DNA of 64,000 nucleotides from Batkoa obscura. Its lineage: Eukaryota > Entomophthoromycota > Entomophthoromycetes > Entomophthorales > Batkoaceae. Position numbers and translations under genes: made by a program. The notes beneath the pieces are model-generated. The model had not been told where the DNA came from. It searched no databases and was given only the letters and a program-made list of their open reading frames with translations. The stretch is taken from positions 840,136-904,135 of the forward strand of contig JASVEC010000020.1 in assembly GCA_030770535.1 (NCBI GenBank). The letters run 5' to 3'. Within the stretch, counting starts at the first letter, position 1. Every line of letters starts with the position of its first letter. This document shows positions 1 to 9,214 of the stretch, piece by piece.

Positions 1-39
1 AATGGAAGAAATAATGAAGTCAAAAAAACACTCCCATAT
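1..39 (-). mobile_element. Foldback MITE, right end only (cut by window start)
   Basis: Right end of a GGGGATG foldback element: it matches the shared AATGAAG(C/T)CAAAAAA stretch and finishes in CTCCC followed by ATAT. It interrupts the transposase fragment that follows. The homologous site near 3360-3370 is uninterrupted, so this is an insertion into ATAT. Orientation (-) means the end with GGCTTCATTA lies at higher coordinates. Confidence 0.8.
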
Positions 40-505
40 GCTGAACCATGATTCAATATTTCAGATAAATAATCAAAGTAAACTTTGCCTATTGTTTTAT
101 CATCTTTTAAATATAATACACCAAAATCTAATACTGATATAGCCTGTTTATTATAATGATCTAGATTTATTGAATCTGGCCTTGTTCCTATTTCCATATT
201 TTGTTTAAAATCTAAAATTATTATACAACTTTTGTTATTTAATTTTTTAATAGTTTCATTAAATGTGTTTTTTTGAGTATCAATACAGAATTTATGTAAT
301 CTGTATAGTTTTTCTTCTTCACTGAAAATTTCTTCTATCTCTGCTTTGTTTTTTGCTGTATTTATTTTGTTTTCAAATAACTTTTTTCTAACTGTATACT
401 GGGTAACATATATTACATAGATCCGTTTTTCTTGCTGGATTTTTGAAATTACTTGGTATATATTTAAAGAACGTTGACCTAGCTACTGCTTTATCTCTTA
501 GATCA
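36..505 (-). mobile_element. DNA transposon, transposase middle fragment (copy I)
   Basis: Minus-strand sequence nearly identical over about 430 bases to 3367-3842, where the same stretch lies in a 182-codon open frame. It encodes the same DFKQN-type segment (IIILDFKQNMEIG), which resembles the first acidic region of a DDE-type transposase. The right end diverges more from copy II. A MITE cuts it at 36-39 and another follows at 521. The N-terminal part of the same protein lies at 1748-2046 on the opposite strand, so this copy is rearranged. The transposase class is inferred from general layout, not from a named superfamily. Confidence 0.55.
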
Positions 506-520
506 TTAAAATATTTACTA

Positions 521-626
521 TATGGGGATGTTTTTTTTGGCTTCATTATTTTTTCCATCTTTTAAGCGCTATTTGAGTGAAAAAACTGTTAGTAAAATTC
601 TTAAATACAAAAATACATTCCCATAT
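521..626 (+). mobile_element. Foldback MITE
   Basis: Full-length copy with TATGGGGATG at the left and CATTCCCATAT at the right; core TTTTAAGCGCTATTTGAGTG. It sits at the same transposase-flank position as the copy at 3852 but in the opposite orientation. It shares its right ATAT with the next copy. Confidence 0.85.
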
Positions 627-728
627 GGTGATGTTTTTTATGTTTAAGAATTTTACTAACAAATTTTCCATTTAAATAGTGCTTAAAAGATAGAAAAAGT
701 AATGAAGCCAAATAAAACAGCCCCATAT
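623..728 (-). mobile_element. Foldback MITE, chained to the previous copy
   Basis: Opposite-orientation copy beginning in the ATAT that closes the copy at 521-626 and ending CAGCCCCATAT. It forms the outer part of the left arm of the 261-bp inverted repeat, and its partner is at 1575-1681. Confidence 0.85.
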
Positions 729-883
729 AGCTATATATTATATATCTGTTAAATATTTGACAGAAATAACATAAAACATGTAATTAGGAAAATTAGCTAT
801 TTAAGAAAAGAAGACAATTAAAATAAGTTTTTAAAAGTTAAATAAAGAGATTTAATTTCAAAGTAAATCCTGAAATCAACCAT
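623..883 (+). repeat. Left arm of a 261-bp inverted repeat
   Basis: This stretch is almost the exact reverse complement of 1420-1681. Each arm is one MITE plus about 150 bp of unique sequence (for example AATCCTGAAATCAACCAT here, ATGGTTGATTTCAGGATT there). The 536-bp spacer holds a tRNA-Arg and two further MITEs. Confidence 0.85.
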
Positions 884-984
884 TTTAAATTTTGATTGGA
901 AACTTTTATTCTAGTTGTTGATTTTATAGCCTAACTTTCCATGCCTCTCTATGCACACAACTTAACTTCATGTTTCATGAAGAA

Positions 985-1057
985 TGATCCCGCCAGGGAT
1001 CGAACCTGGAATCTTCTGTTCCGTAGACAGACGCCTTATCCATTGGGCCACGGGACC
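985..1057 (-). tRNA. tRNA-Arg (anticodon ACG)
   Basis: On the minus strand a 73-nt cloverleaf can be drawn. The acceptor GGTCCCG pairs with CGGGATC (one G-U), the D stem is GCC/GGC, the anticodon stem TCTGT/ACAGA encloses loop CTACGGA with anticodon ACG, and the T arm has GGTTCGATCCC. The discriminator is A. There is no intron. It lies in the spacer of the inverted repeat at 623-1681. Confidence 0.95.
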
Positions 1058-1121
1058 GTTCCAACCTATCGTGTTAATAGAGATATAAACAGCTAAAAAT
1101 AATATTTTTAAAAAAATGGCA

Positions 1122-1228
1122 ATATGGGGATACTTTTTTTGGCTTCATCACTTTTTCTATTTTTTAAGCGCTATTTGAGTGGAAAGATTATTAATAAAAT
1201 TCTTAAATACAAAAATACATCCCCATAT
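1122..1228 (+). mobile_element. Foldback MITE
   Basis: ATAT-GGGGATAC at the left and CATCCCC-ATAT at the right, with core TTTTTTAAGCGCTATTTGAG. It lies 65 bases beyond the tRNA-Arg. Confidence 0.85.
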
Positions 1229-1303
1229 ATAGAAAATATAATAATGGATATACTAAATAATACTGTAGTTTCTAAAAGCATAATTTCAAATTTTAGTTTA
1301 ATA

Positions 1304-1410
1304 ATATAGGGAGTGTTTTTTTGACTTTCATTGCTTTTTCCATTTTTTAAGCGCTATTTGGGCGGAAAAATGTTAGTAAAATTTCTTAACACAAAAGTAT
1401 ATCTCAATAT
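1304..1410 (+). mobile_element. Foldback MITE, degenerate
   Basis: Diverged copy (ATAT-AGGGAGTG to ATCTCAATAT) that keeps the TTTTTTAAGCGCTATTTGGG core. It is followed directly by a stub of another left end (ATATGGGGATGT at 1408-1419), where the right arm of the inverted repeat begins. Confidence 0.7.
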
Positions 1411-1419
1411 GGGGATGTC

Positions 1420-1681
1420 ATGGTTGATTTCAGGATTTACTTTGAAATTAAATCTCTTTATTTAACTTTTAAAAACTTATTTTAATTGTCTTCTTTTCTT
1501 AAATAGCTAATTTTCCTAATTACATGTTTTATGTTATTTCTGTCAAATATTTAACAGATATATAATATATAGCTATATGGGGCTGTTTTATTTGGCTTCA
1601 TTACTTTTTCTATCTTTTAAGCACTATTTAAATGGAAAATTTGTTAGTAAAATTCTTAAACATAAAAATACAACTCTATAT
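1420..1681 (-). repeat. Right arm of the 261-bp inverted repeat
   Basis: Near-perfect reverse complement of 623-883. The outer 106 bp is the MITE at 1575-1681. Confidence 0.85.
1575..1681 (+). mobile_element. Foldback MITE (inverted partner of 623-728)
   Basis: ATAT-GGGGCTG at the left and ACTCT-ATAT at the right. Internal variants (GCACTATTTAAATGG) are the same as in the copy at 623-728, so the two arose by duplication of a larger segment and not by separate insertion. Confidence 0.8.
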
Positions 1682-1747
1682 GATTATGTAATTATATAAA
1701 TACATAGTTATATAAATACAGTTATTTGACTTTATTTTTTGTTGAAA

Positions 1748-2046
1748 AATAAAATGCAAACTTTCATAACTAAACTTCCAAATGGAATTTTTGAAAATTT
1801 TAATACAATAGGGAGGAGTACACAATATAAACATTGTAATTTATTTACATCAATTTTAAGAGCTACTTATAACAACCCAAGGTTTATGGAATTTTATAAC
1901 AAAACAAAACAAAGAAAAGATATATTAAAGTTTACTATCAATAATAATAAACTTAATCAAGTAATGTATAAAATTAGTGCTTTAAGGGAAACAGGAAATA
2001 AAAATCAGCAAGTAGCGTTATTATCAACTATAGCTTCAGTATATGG
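1748..2046 (+). mobile_element. DNA transposon, transposase N-terminal fragment (copy I, inverted)
   Basis: Open frame beginning near 1739 whose residues from MQTFITKLPNG onward match the frame at 4406-4712 (minus) with only a few changes. It ends where a degenerate MITE (ATATGGGG at 2041) begins. The middle part of the protein (36-505) lies on the other strand, so this copy looks inverted across the repeat arms at 623-1681. The phrase ALLSTIASVY followed in copy II by SFDECKSFGF resembles the segment ahead of the catalytic core in some eukaryotic transposases; that resemblance is tentative. Confidence 0.5.
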
Positions 2047-2130
2047 GGTTATCTAAATTAGTTTCATTATTTTATCCAATTTTTGAAAAATTTTGTATTT
2101 TAAAAACTTCGCTTAAAATTCTATAAAATC
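2041..2130 (+). mobile_element. Foldback MITE, very degenerate
   Basis: ATATGGGGTTAT followed by TTTCATTATTTT and a scrambled core. It is recognised mainly because it truncates the transposase fragment at a point where copy II has intact sequence. Confidence 0.35.
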
Positions 2131-2994
2131 ATCTTTTATTAAAACAAAAGTACCCAAACACAGTTCTAAATCATTCTATTATAGTGTGAAATCTGGTACT
2201 CAGGGTTTAGAGTCAAGAACAGCTATTGCTGGGTTGACTACACTATAAGTCGAAAGGTCTTAGTTTATGTGACTAAGATAGACTTGGATTATGAGGAATA
2301 GCACGTAATAAGTTATGGACTATGTAAAACAAATAGAATAGACAATACTAATGTAAAATCTATGTAAAATACTATTAAGAAAACTTAGTGGCTTTATTAA
2401 ATGCTCGAGATATCAGGGAATAATTCAGTTAAAAAGCTTCGAACTATTATACTCTGTAAACTCTTTTATACTCTGAAAAGTATAAATATCAAAATGAGAA
2501 GACAATATTCTTTTGGATGGAGCTAGAAATTCTCATAACAAATCAAAATAAGAATATGGGATTGATTTCCTCTGAACTCGAGAACACAGCAGCTTAGGCG
2601 ATTGTTATGTTATAATTAACCATGGGACTGACAAAGCGATATTTCACAATAGTTCGTACTGTAAGTTAGTTGAATTTCTATTAGATCTTAAATACATATT
2701 CTTGTAAAGATTAATTGGGGAATACTTATTATCAACTGCTTTATAACCAACATACATTGCAGATTTGTTATCAAATAAATGAACTGTTTTAATGTTATAA
2801 CTACATTAGTAATATATTGCCAAGTTAATAAATAGCTGCATGGGAGGGAGTGGTTAGCCTCAGAACTATAATTAACTATCTCTATATAGTACAAGTAATA
2901 ATAGTATTTACATATTATTACAGTTACTTGTTCTTTGACTATTTATTAACTTAGCTACTAATAACTTAAGTAATATTAACATTTAATGATTAAT
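2131..2994. other. No gene recognised
   Basis: About 860 bases of slightly less A+T-rich sequence with no sustained reading frame and no repeat partner in the window. It may be decayed mobile DNA between the two transposon copies, but nothing in it can be named. Confidence 0.4.
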
Positions 2995-3851
2995 TTATAT
3001 TACTTGATAAGCTACTTGTTTAGTAAATATCGAAATTTTTAAATTCTCTGTTATTTTTATGAGGTAAGCTGGGATCGATCTTTTAATTTTTCTATTTTCT
3101 ATAGACTCTATAACTTTAATTGGGACTATATCGCTTTTTTTTGATGTATCAGATACTGGATAACAAGGTAGTTTATTGCTATGTTTAATAAAGTGTAAAT
3201 ACTTCTTAATGCCCTGCATCTCTATTATTCTTTTTGTATTTTTGTTTCTTTTATACTTTTTAAAAATTATATCTGTTTTACCATTATTAACAGTCAAGTT
3301 ATTAATTTTATTATGCTCGCAATTAAAAGCTCTGTAGAGATCAAATTGATTAAACAATCTCCTGCATATGCTGAACCATGATTCAATATTTCAGATAAAT
3401 AATCAAAGTAAACTTTGCCTATTGTTTTATCATCTTTTAAATATAATACACCAAAATCTAATACTGATATAGCCTGTTTATTATAATGATCTAGATTTAT
3501 TGAATCTGGCCTTGTTCCTATTTCCATATTTTGTTTAAAATCTAAAATTATTATACAACTTTTGTTATTTAATTTTTTAATAGTTTCATTAAATGTGTTT
3601 TTTTGAGTATCAATACAGAATTTATGTAATCTGTATAGTTTTTCTTCTTCACTGAAAATTTCTTCTATCTCTGCTTTGTTTTTTGCTGTATTTATTTTGT
3701 TTTCAAATAACTTTTTTCTAACTGTATACTGGGTAACATATATTACATAGATCCGTTTTTCTTGCTGGATTTTTGAAATTACTTGGTATATGTTTAAAAA
3801 GTGTTGACCTCTAGGTACTGCTTTGTCTTTTGGATCATTCAAATAATTACT

Positions 3852-3956
3852 ATATGGGGATGTTTTTTGTGTTTAAGAATTTTACTAACAACCTTTCTAC
3901 TCAAATAGCGCTTAAAAAATGGAAAAATAATGAAGCCAAAAAAAACATCACCATAT
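3852..3956 (-). mobile_element. Foldback MITE
   Basis: ATAT-GGGGATG at the left and CATCACC-ATAT at the right, core CAAATAGCGCTTAAAAAATG. Its left flank matches that of the copy at 521, which is in the opposite orientation. Confidence 0.85.
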
Positions 3957-3984
3957 ATCATTCTTCTAATTTTATTTAATATAT

Positions 3985-4090
3985 ATATGGGGATGTATTT
4001 TTTTGTTTAAGAATTTTACCAACGATCTTTCCACTCAAATAGTGCTTAAAAAATGGAAAAATAATGAAACTAAAAAAAACAGCCCCATAT
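3985..4090 (-). mobile_element. Foldback MITE
   Basis: ATAT-GGGGATG to CAGCCCC-ATAT, inserted in the interrupted transposase. Confidence 0.85.
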
Positions 4091-4167
4091 ATTATCTGAT
4101 GAATATTTACTATCATTATTTTTTTTATTAAATCTTGATGAAATAGTTGAATCATCTAGTAAATACT

Positions 4168-4274
4168 GTATGGGGCTGTTTTTTTTTGATTTCATTATTT
4201 TTCCATTTTTTAAGCACTATTTGAACGGAAAAATTATTAGTAAAATTCTTAAACACAAAAATACATCCCCGTAT
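4168..4274 (+). mobile_element. Foldback MITE with GTAT flanks
   Basis: GTAT-GGGGCTG at the left and CATCCCC-GTAT at the right. The flanking 4-mer GTAT is the same on both sides and is not palindromic, so it behaves as a target-site duplication and not as part of the inverted repeat. Confidence 0.85.
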
Positions 4275-5068
4275 AATAGTTTCAATTTGCTCATCTTTAA
4301 TTTTTTTGTATTTTTAATAATAGGTTGTAATGTTGACATTATTATTATTATTACTTATTTTTGAATAATCATACCGATTTCTATTTATATTAAACCCAAA
4401 ACTCTTACATTCATCAAAAGAATATACTGAAGCTATAGTTGATAATAACGCTACTTGTTGATTTTTATTTCCTATTTCCCTCAAAGCACTAATTTTATAC
4501 ATTACTTGATTAAGTTTATTATTATTGATAGTAAACTTTAATATATCTTTTCTTTGTTTTGTTTTGTTATAAAATTCCATAAACCTTGGGTTGTTATAAG
4601 TAGCTCTTAAAATTGATGTAAATGAATTACAATGTTTATATTGTGTACTCCTCCCTATTGTATTAAAATTTTCAAAAATTCCATTTGGAAGTTTAGTTAT
4701 GAAAGTTTGCATTTTGTTTTTATTGTATCAAACTATATAATATAATAAATATTTTTATCAGCTAAAGTTTTAAATTTTTGGAATTTTCTAAATCAGGCAT
4801 TTTATTTCTAAGCTATTAGTTTATAACTTTTATTTTTATACAAATAGCTATCAGGTATTAATACTTTCGATAAAATAGTATTATATAATATTAAATAGTT
4901 TTTTATTTAGTAAAGATCAGTTTTATATTTTTATCACAAAACACTTAAAAAATAATATTTAAACATATCAAAAAATTGATTATATCATAGCATTTAAGTT
5001 AATAATAAATTTTAAATAGCTAGTTTTTAAATGCTAATACAATTATATATATAAATAAATATACTATT

Positions 5069-5175
5069 ATATGAGGATGTATTTTTGTGTTTAAGAATTT
5101 TACTAACAAATTTTCCACTCAGATAGCGCTTAAAAAACGGAAAAATAATGAAACCAAAAAAAAACAGCCCCATAT
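5069..5175 (-). mobile_element. Foldback MITE
   Basis: ATAT-GAGGATG to CAGCCCC-ATAT; core AGATAGCGCTTAAAAAACGG. Confidence 0.85.
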
Positions 5176-6159
5176 TTATATTTAATAGTATTTAGATAAA
5201 ATATTCATTATAAGCGAATGTAACTTAATTATCATTAACTTTATTAGGATGCTTATTGATATTAGGAATAATGTAATTTTCAATAAATTCAACTATAAGA
5301 AAGTATAAAAAAGTATAAAAAATGATGAGCAGGCGTTGTCATTGATTTATTAAGTAAATCAAATTTATTTTTTATATTATGATAATATTAAAGAAATCCA
5401 TCGTATATTTATATACATTTTTTTAGCTTCTCAGCCGTTATTACTTATTATTGTTTCCATCTTGTCTTCCTTCGTTTTCACCCCTTTGTAATAATTTAAA
5501 ACTGCAGTTTACATCCTTTAAATAAGTTCAGGATTATAAACAATTTTTAAAGTTTGCTTAGGTCTATTACTTTTTGAAAAAGTACCAAAGTAAAATTTTG
5601 GTCAAAAATTTATCAATAAAATCATGGACCACCTGATCATTGACTCCAATATGCCCTGGCATAGTGACTCTATTAAACTTTAAATTTGGGGTGTTGAAAT
5701 TGTATTGCCTTTTTAATAATTCTGGTGCTTTAAATTTTTCCAGAGAGTGTCCGAAAACGGAGATTCTAACATCAATGTATCCAGTTTACTGCTTGTTACT
5801 GCCATTTTATAAAATTTGATATTGTAGAAAGTAAATAATAGTATAAATATAAATATTCAAAATAATAGTGAAATATTCTTTGAGTGTTCTTTTTTATTTG
5901 AATACCTTTTTAACTAAATTGGACTGGGTGCACTGAATTTGAACAATACTTATTAGTAATAAAAGATGCTTTTTATTATTAATTTGTTTATTGTTATTTA
6001 TTTTCAGTACAGTTTTAGTTTATAAATCGATTATTATATTTTTAATTACTTATAATAACAAAAATACTTATATAATCAATACCTGGATTTATAAATTTTT
6101 TAATATGATATTTAAAAATTAAATTGAAAAAATAATCATAACTTTCTTTAAATAATAAC

Positions 6160-6263
6160 AAACGGGGATGTTTTTTTGGTTTCATTACTTTTCCATTTTT
6201 AAGCGCTATTTAAGTAGAAAGATTGTTAGTAAAATTCTTAAACAAAAAAATACATCCCCAAAC
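6160..6263 (+). mobile_element. Foldback MITE with AAAC flanks
   Basis: AAAC-GGGGATG at the left and CATCCCC-AAAC at the right. The matching non-palindromic flank supports a 4-bp target duplication. Confidence 0.85.
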
Positions 6264-6523
6264 ATTCAAATTTAAGTACTTTAGTTATTGTTGCCAAAAA
6301 TTTAATTTGATATAAAAATAAACTAAAGAGTGGAGATACTTCAGTAAGCTTTTGCTCTAATAAAGTGTTTTACTACTTAATTTTTTTACAACTGAGGATG
6401 CTTTTATATTTATTTTTTTGTAAAATTGTAACATCTCAAAAACACCCATTTTGTCTTTAGATAGCCTGTATAAATAAGCTTAGTATCCTTTTTTTTTGTT
6501 AATTTGAATCTTCAAAATATAAA

Positions 6524-6628
6524 ATATGGGGATGCATTTTTTCGTTTAAGAATTTTACTAACAATCTTTTCACTCAAATAGCGCTTAAAAGATGAAAAAA
6601 GTGATGAAATCAAAAAACACCCTCATAT
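6524..6628 (-). mobile_element. Foldback MITE
   Basis: ATAT-GGGGATG to CACCCTC-ATAT; core CAAATAGCGCTTAAAAGATG. Confidence 0.85.
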
Positions 6629-6904
6629 CTTAAAGCTAATTTTCACCTTTTAGTCTTTATACAAATATTAAATTGCTTAGAAAAATATTATTTCTTGAGT
6701 TTTTAAGCATTTGTACAGCAGCTCCAGATATATTATCTATCTTGCTGATTGATCCTCTCATGATCTATTTGAATGTTTATTCTATTTTAATAAAAAGATG
6801 TTTGCCTATTAGATTTAAGATAATCAAAAAAATAAATCAATATCAAACTAATAAAAAACGTAATGTTTAAAAATTTAATAATAAAGAGGCAGAAGTAATG
6901 ATTT

Positions 6905-8855
6905 TTAATAATGATAAGCTTCTCCATTCAAAACATCAGTGCTCAAACCATTTGAATTTTTCAAATCATCTTTCAAAATACTTTTAAAAATTTCACTAGC
7001 AGGCTAAAAAATGCAGTGTCACAGTTAAAGGATTGTTAAGAGAATGTATTATACTAATCTTACATGTACATAATTGTCCTTTCTACAGTAATTTTCAATA
7101 AATAAATTGTTTTCATCTTTGCTATTTTTTTGCAAACAAAATAAATATATTTGATCTAAAATAAACATTATAATGTTAATATTTCAATTCAATTCGCATT
7201 CTTGTATATACAAAAATAATACAATAACTGCAGATATACTTACTATGTAACATTTTCAACATATGGGAGTAATAAAAAGGGTCTTCAATACAAATCGATT
7301 GGATAAAATTGATCGCCTCTAAATCTTCAATCTCACTAAAATCATGCCCAATTTTAAATAAAAAATATTCCCCTAATAAAAATAAAAAATATTTTGATAG
7401 TTTAAAAATCTCAAGGATTTGATTCCTTACCTTTCTCCAACTTTTTCAATAGTTCATATTTAACCGCGTTGTCCGGCTCAATTAATATTTTATGATAACA
7501 AGAATAAGGTAATTGGTCCAATTCTTTTTTTTGTTTCTCTTTGACTTCCAAAGTAATACCATTTCGGTTTTTCCTTAATTCCATTGATGTGTTACATTTT
7601 GAAAAATCACTATACAGTTCAATGAAATTCTCTTCGCCCAATTGTAACTAAAAATCATGAGTAAGGAATGGAGAATTTCAAGAATATAGGCCTTACATTA
7701 GTCAAATAATTCGAAATTGTTACTTTTGAAAGTTCGTTGTCTATTAGGAATAAAGTTTCTATTCTAGAATACAATTCTTGTATTGGGATGGTATATACGT
7801 TGATATTTACCCTTTTTGTTTTCTATTAAAGCAGAAAAATTAAAAACAATTTAACTAAAACAATGGTAACTAACATGAACACTTTTAGAATAATAAACTT
7901 CTGCGTCATTTGATAACTTGTATAAATTAACATTAAAAATAACATCGGTGCTAAAATAAAAGAGTATTGGCTCATGAATTTTAGATAAAAACGACTAATA
8001 TTTATAGTTACTTTCCCTGTTCCCTAATTATTTTCTCTATTCCATATCTATTTTTCAATTCCATCTCCCATTCTCTACCAATACTTATACCAGCATTAAA
8101 AAGTAGCAACCTTATATCATTTCCATCATCTAAACTAAAAAATCAACTTCTTATTGCTCATTTAATCACAATTCGTTTTTTTACCTAAACCACTCTTCAT
8201 CATCTTTTATTAAATGAAATAAATTCAAATGATGGAAAATAAATCCAAGCTCTCTATCTTTTTTATTGATATTGTTTAATTCTTCATTTAATTTTCTGAT
8301 ACTTTTCGTTATTAACTGCTGATACGATATTATAGCTTTGTTTTCGGCAATATCATAGCTGGATGGGGTGAATATCTAAATTATTATAAATATTGATAAA
8401 AGAGGTTATTTGAGATTATGTAATTACGTTTTCATTTTGATAGAATTTCTGGCTTAAATCTATTATCTTTGTCGGTATATATGTGCCATTGTTTTGATAG
8501 GTGAAGGACTAATGTATGTGGATAAAGTTAAAGTTTAATAAATTCAATTCTAACATCTAAATCCTTACCTTGCCGCTTATCTCAGAATAAAAACATCGTT
8601 GTATATTACTATGCTTCTCTATCACATTGATAATTGTATTCCATAGATTTGAGCTTAGATCTAATAAATTTTTCATTGATTATCAATTGTATTCTCTCTT
8701 TTTTATTATAGTTTACCTCGTTTGTAGTTCTCAAAGTCAGCAGATTCATTATTAAAATGAAGATAATCCAAAGGATTATAAATTAGCCATAAATAATTGT
8801 TTTTAGTACTTTTAGGTTGGGTCAAATTGTAAAATAAGTGCTCTTTTAGTTCCAT
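6905..8855 (-). CDS. Unrecognised 11-exon protein-coding gene
   Basis: A continuous splice model can be read on the minus strand: start ATG at 8855, ten short GT-AG introns, stop at 6905-6907, about 450 codons. It begins MELKEHLFYNLTQ and contains EELNNINKKDRELGFIFHHL and FNAGISIGREWEMEL; the largest exon (about 7430-7650) contains LQLGEENFIELYSDF and DQLPYSCYHKILIEPDNAVK. All junctions keep frame and every intron starts GT and ends AG, which argues for a real, expressed gene. No signal peptide, membrane span or known motif is evident, and I do not recognise the family. It diverges from POL5 (360 bp between start codons), so the two may share a promoter region. Exon edges are by eye and may be off in places. 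Confidence 0.7.
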
Positions 8856-9214
8856 TGATTGTTGATGAGAAAGTTAAAAATATCGTCAATATTTTTTTAA
8901 ATGTAAGTTTTTGAGTTTAAAATAGTGTTAAGAAAATTCTAATTTTTATTAAGCGAATTATGGGATCAGGCCAAGTAAAAGTTGATATTAAGTTATATGT
9001 TGCTTTTCGTGTTGTATATCATATAATATTGTTCTATATTATTAATATTAATTAATATCATTTTTATACTATTGCAATAATGTTTGTTACACTTTAAAAA
9101 TTTTAAGTAACATTAAATCAATTTTGGCATAAAATTAAAAATCCTATAAAAAAACTTTTATAAAAAATCCAACCCCTAAAAAGCAGAATTCACTTTCATT
9201 TTTAATTTCAAAAG
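8856..9214. promoter_or_regulatory. Divergent intergenic region of the orphan gene and POL5
   Basis: 359 bases between two start codons facing away from each other, so both core promoters must lie here or inside the genes. The sequence is A/T-rich with several TATAAA-like runs. No specific binding site can be named. Confidence 0.5.

Larger units (their letters stand above)
2995..4712 (-). mobile_element. DNA transposon, decayed transposase (copy II) carrying three MITEs
   Basis: Read on the minus strand, the N-terminal piece is 4712-4314 (MQTFITKLPNG...), the middle piece 3842-3294 (182 codons with ILDFKQNMEIG and, further on, YAGDCL), and a probable C-terminal piece 3357-2995 in a different frame. 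The gap 3852-4274 is filled by three MITEs, so the gene is broken by insertions and by at least one frame change near 3300-3360. DFKQ may be the first catalytic acid of a DDE nuclease and the Asp of GDC a later one; both are inferences. No terminal repeats or target duplication of the transposon were found, so these bounds are only those of the coding remains. Confidence 0.55.
4713..6904. other. Gene-free stretch with three MITEs
   Basis: Apart from the MITEs at 5069, 6160 and 6524, this is very A+T-rich sequence with no convincing gene. A 74-codon open frame on the minus strand at about 5567-5788 is the only part with protein-like composition. The stretch just before 6905 is the 3' flank of the next gene. 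Confidence 0.45.

Noticed and set aside
2180-2960. Possible long terminal repeat, suggested by less A+T-rich sequence and promoter-like TATATAG near its right end
   Set aside because: No second copy, no matching ends and no internal coding region seen.
5567-5788. 74-codon minus-strand open frame containing VTMPGHIGVNDQVV, similar to the 'PGH-x-G' stretch of RNase H in retroelements
   Set aside because: Only one short motif-like match, no flanking domains and no other copy; too weak to name an element.
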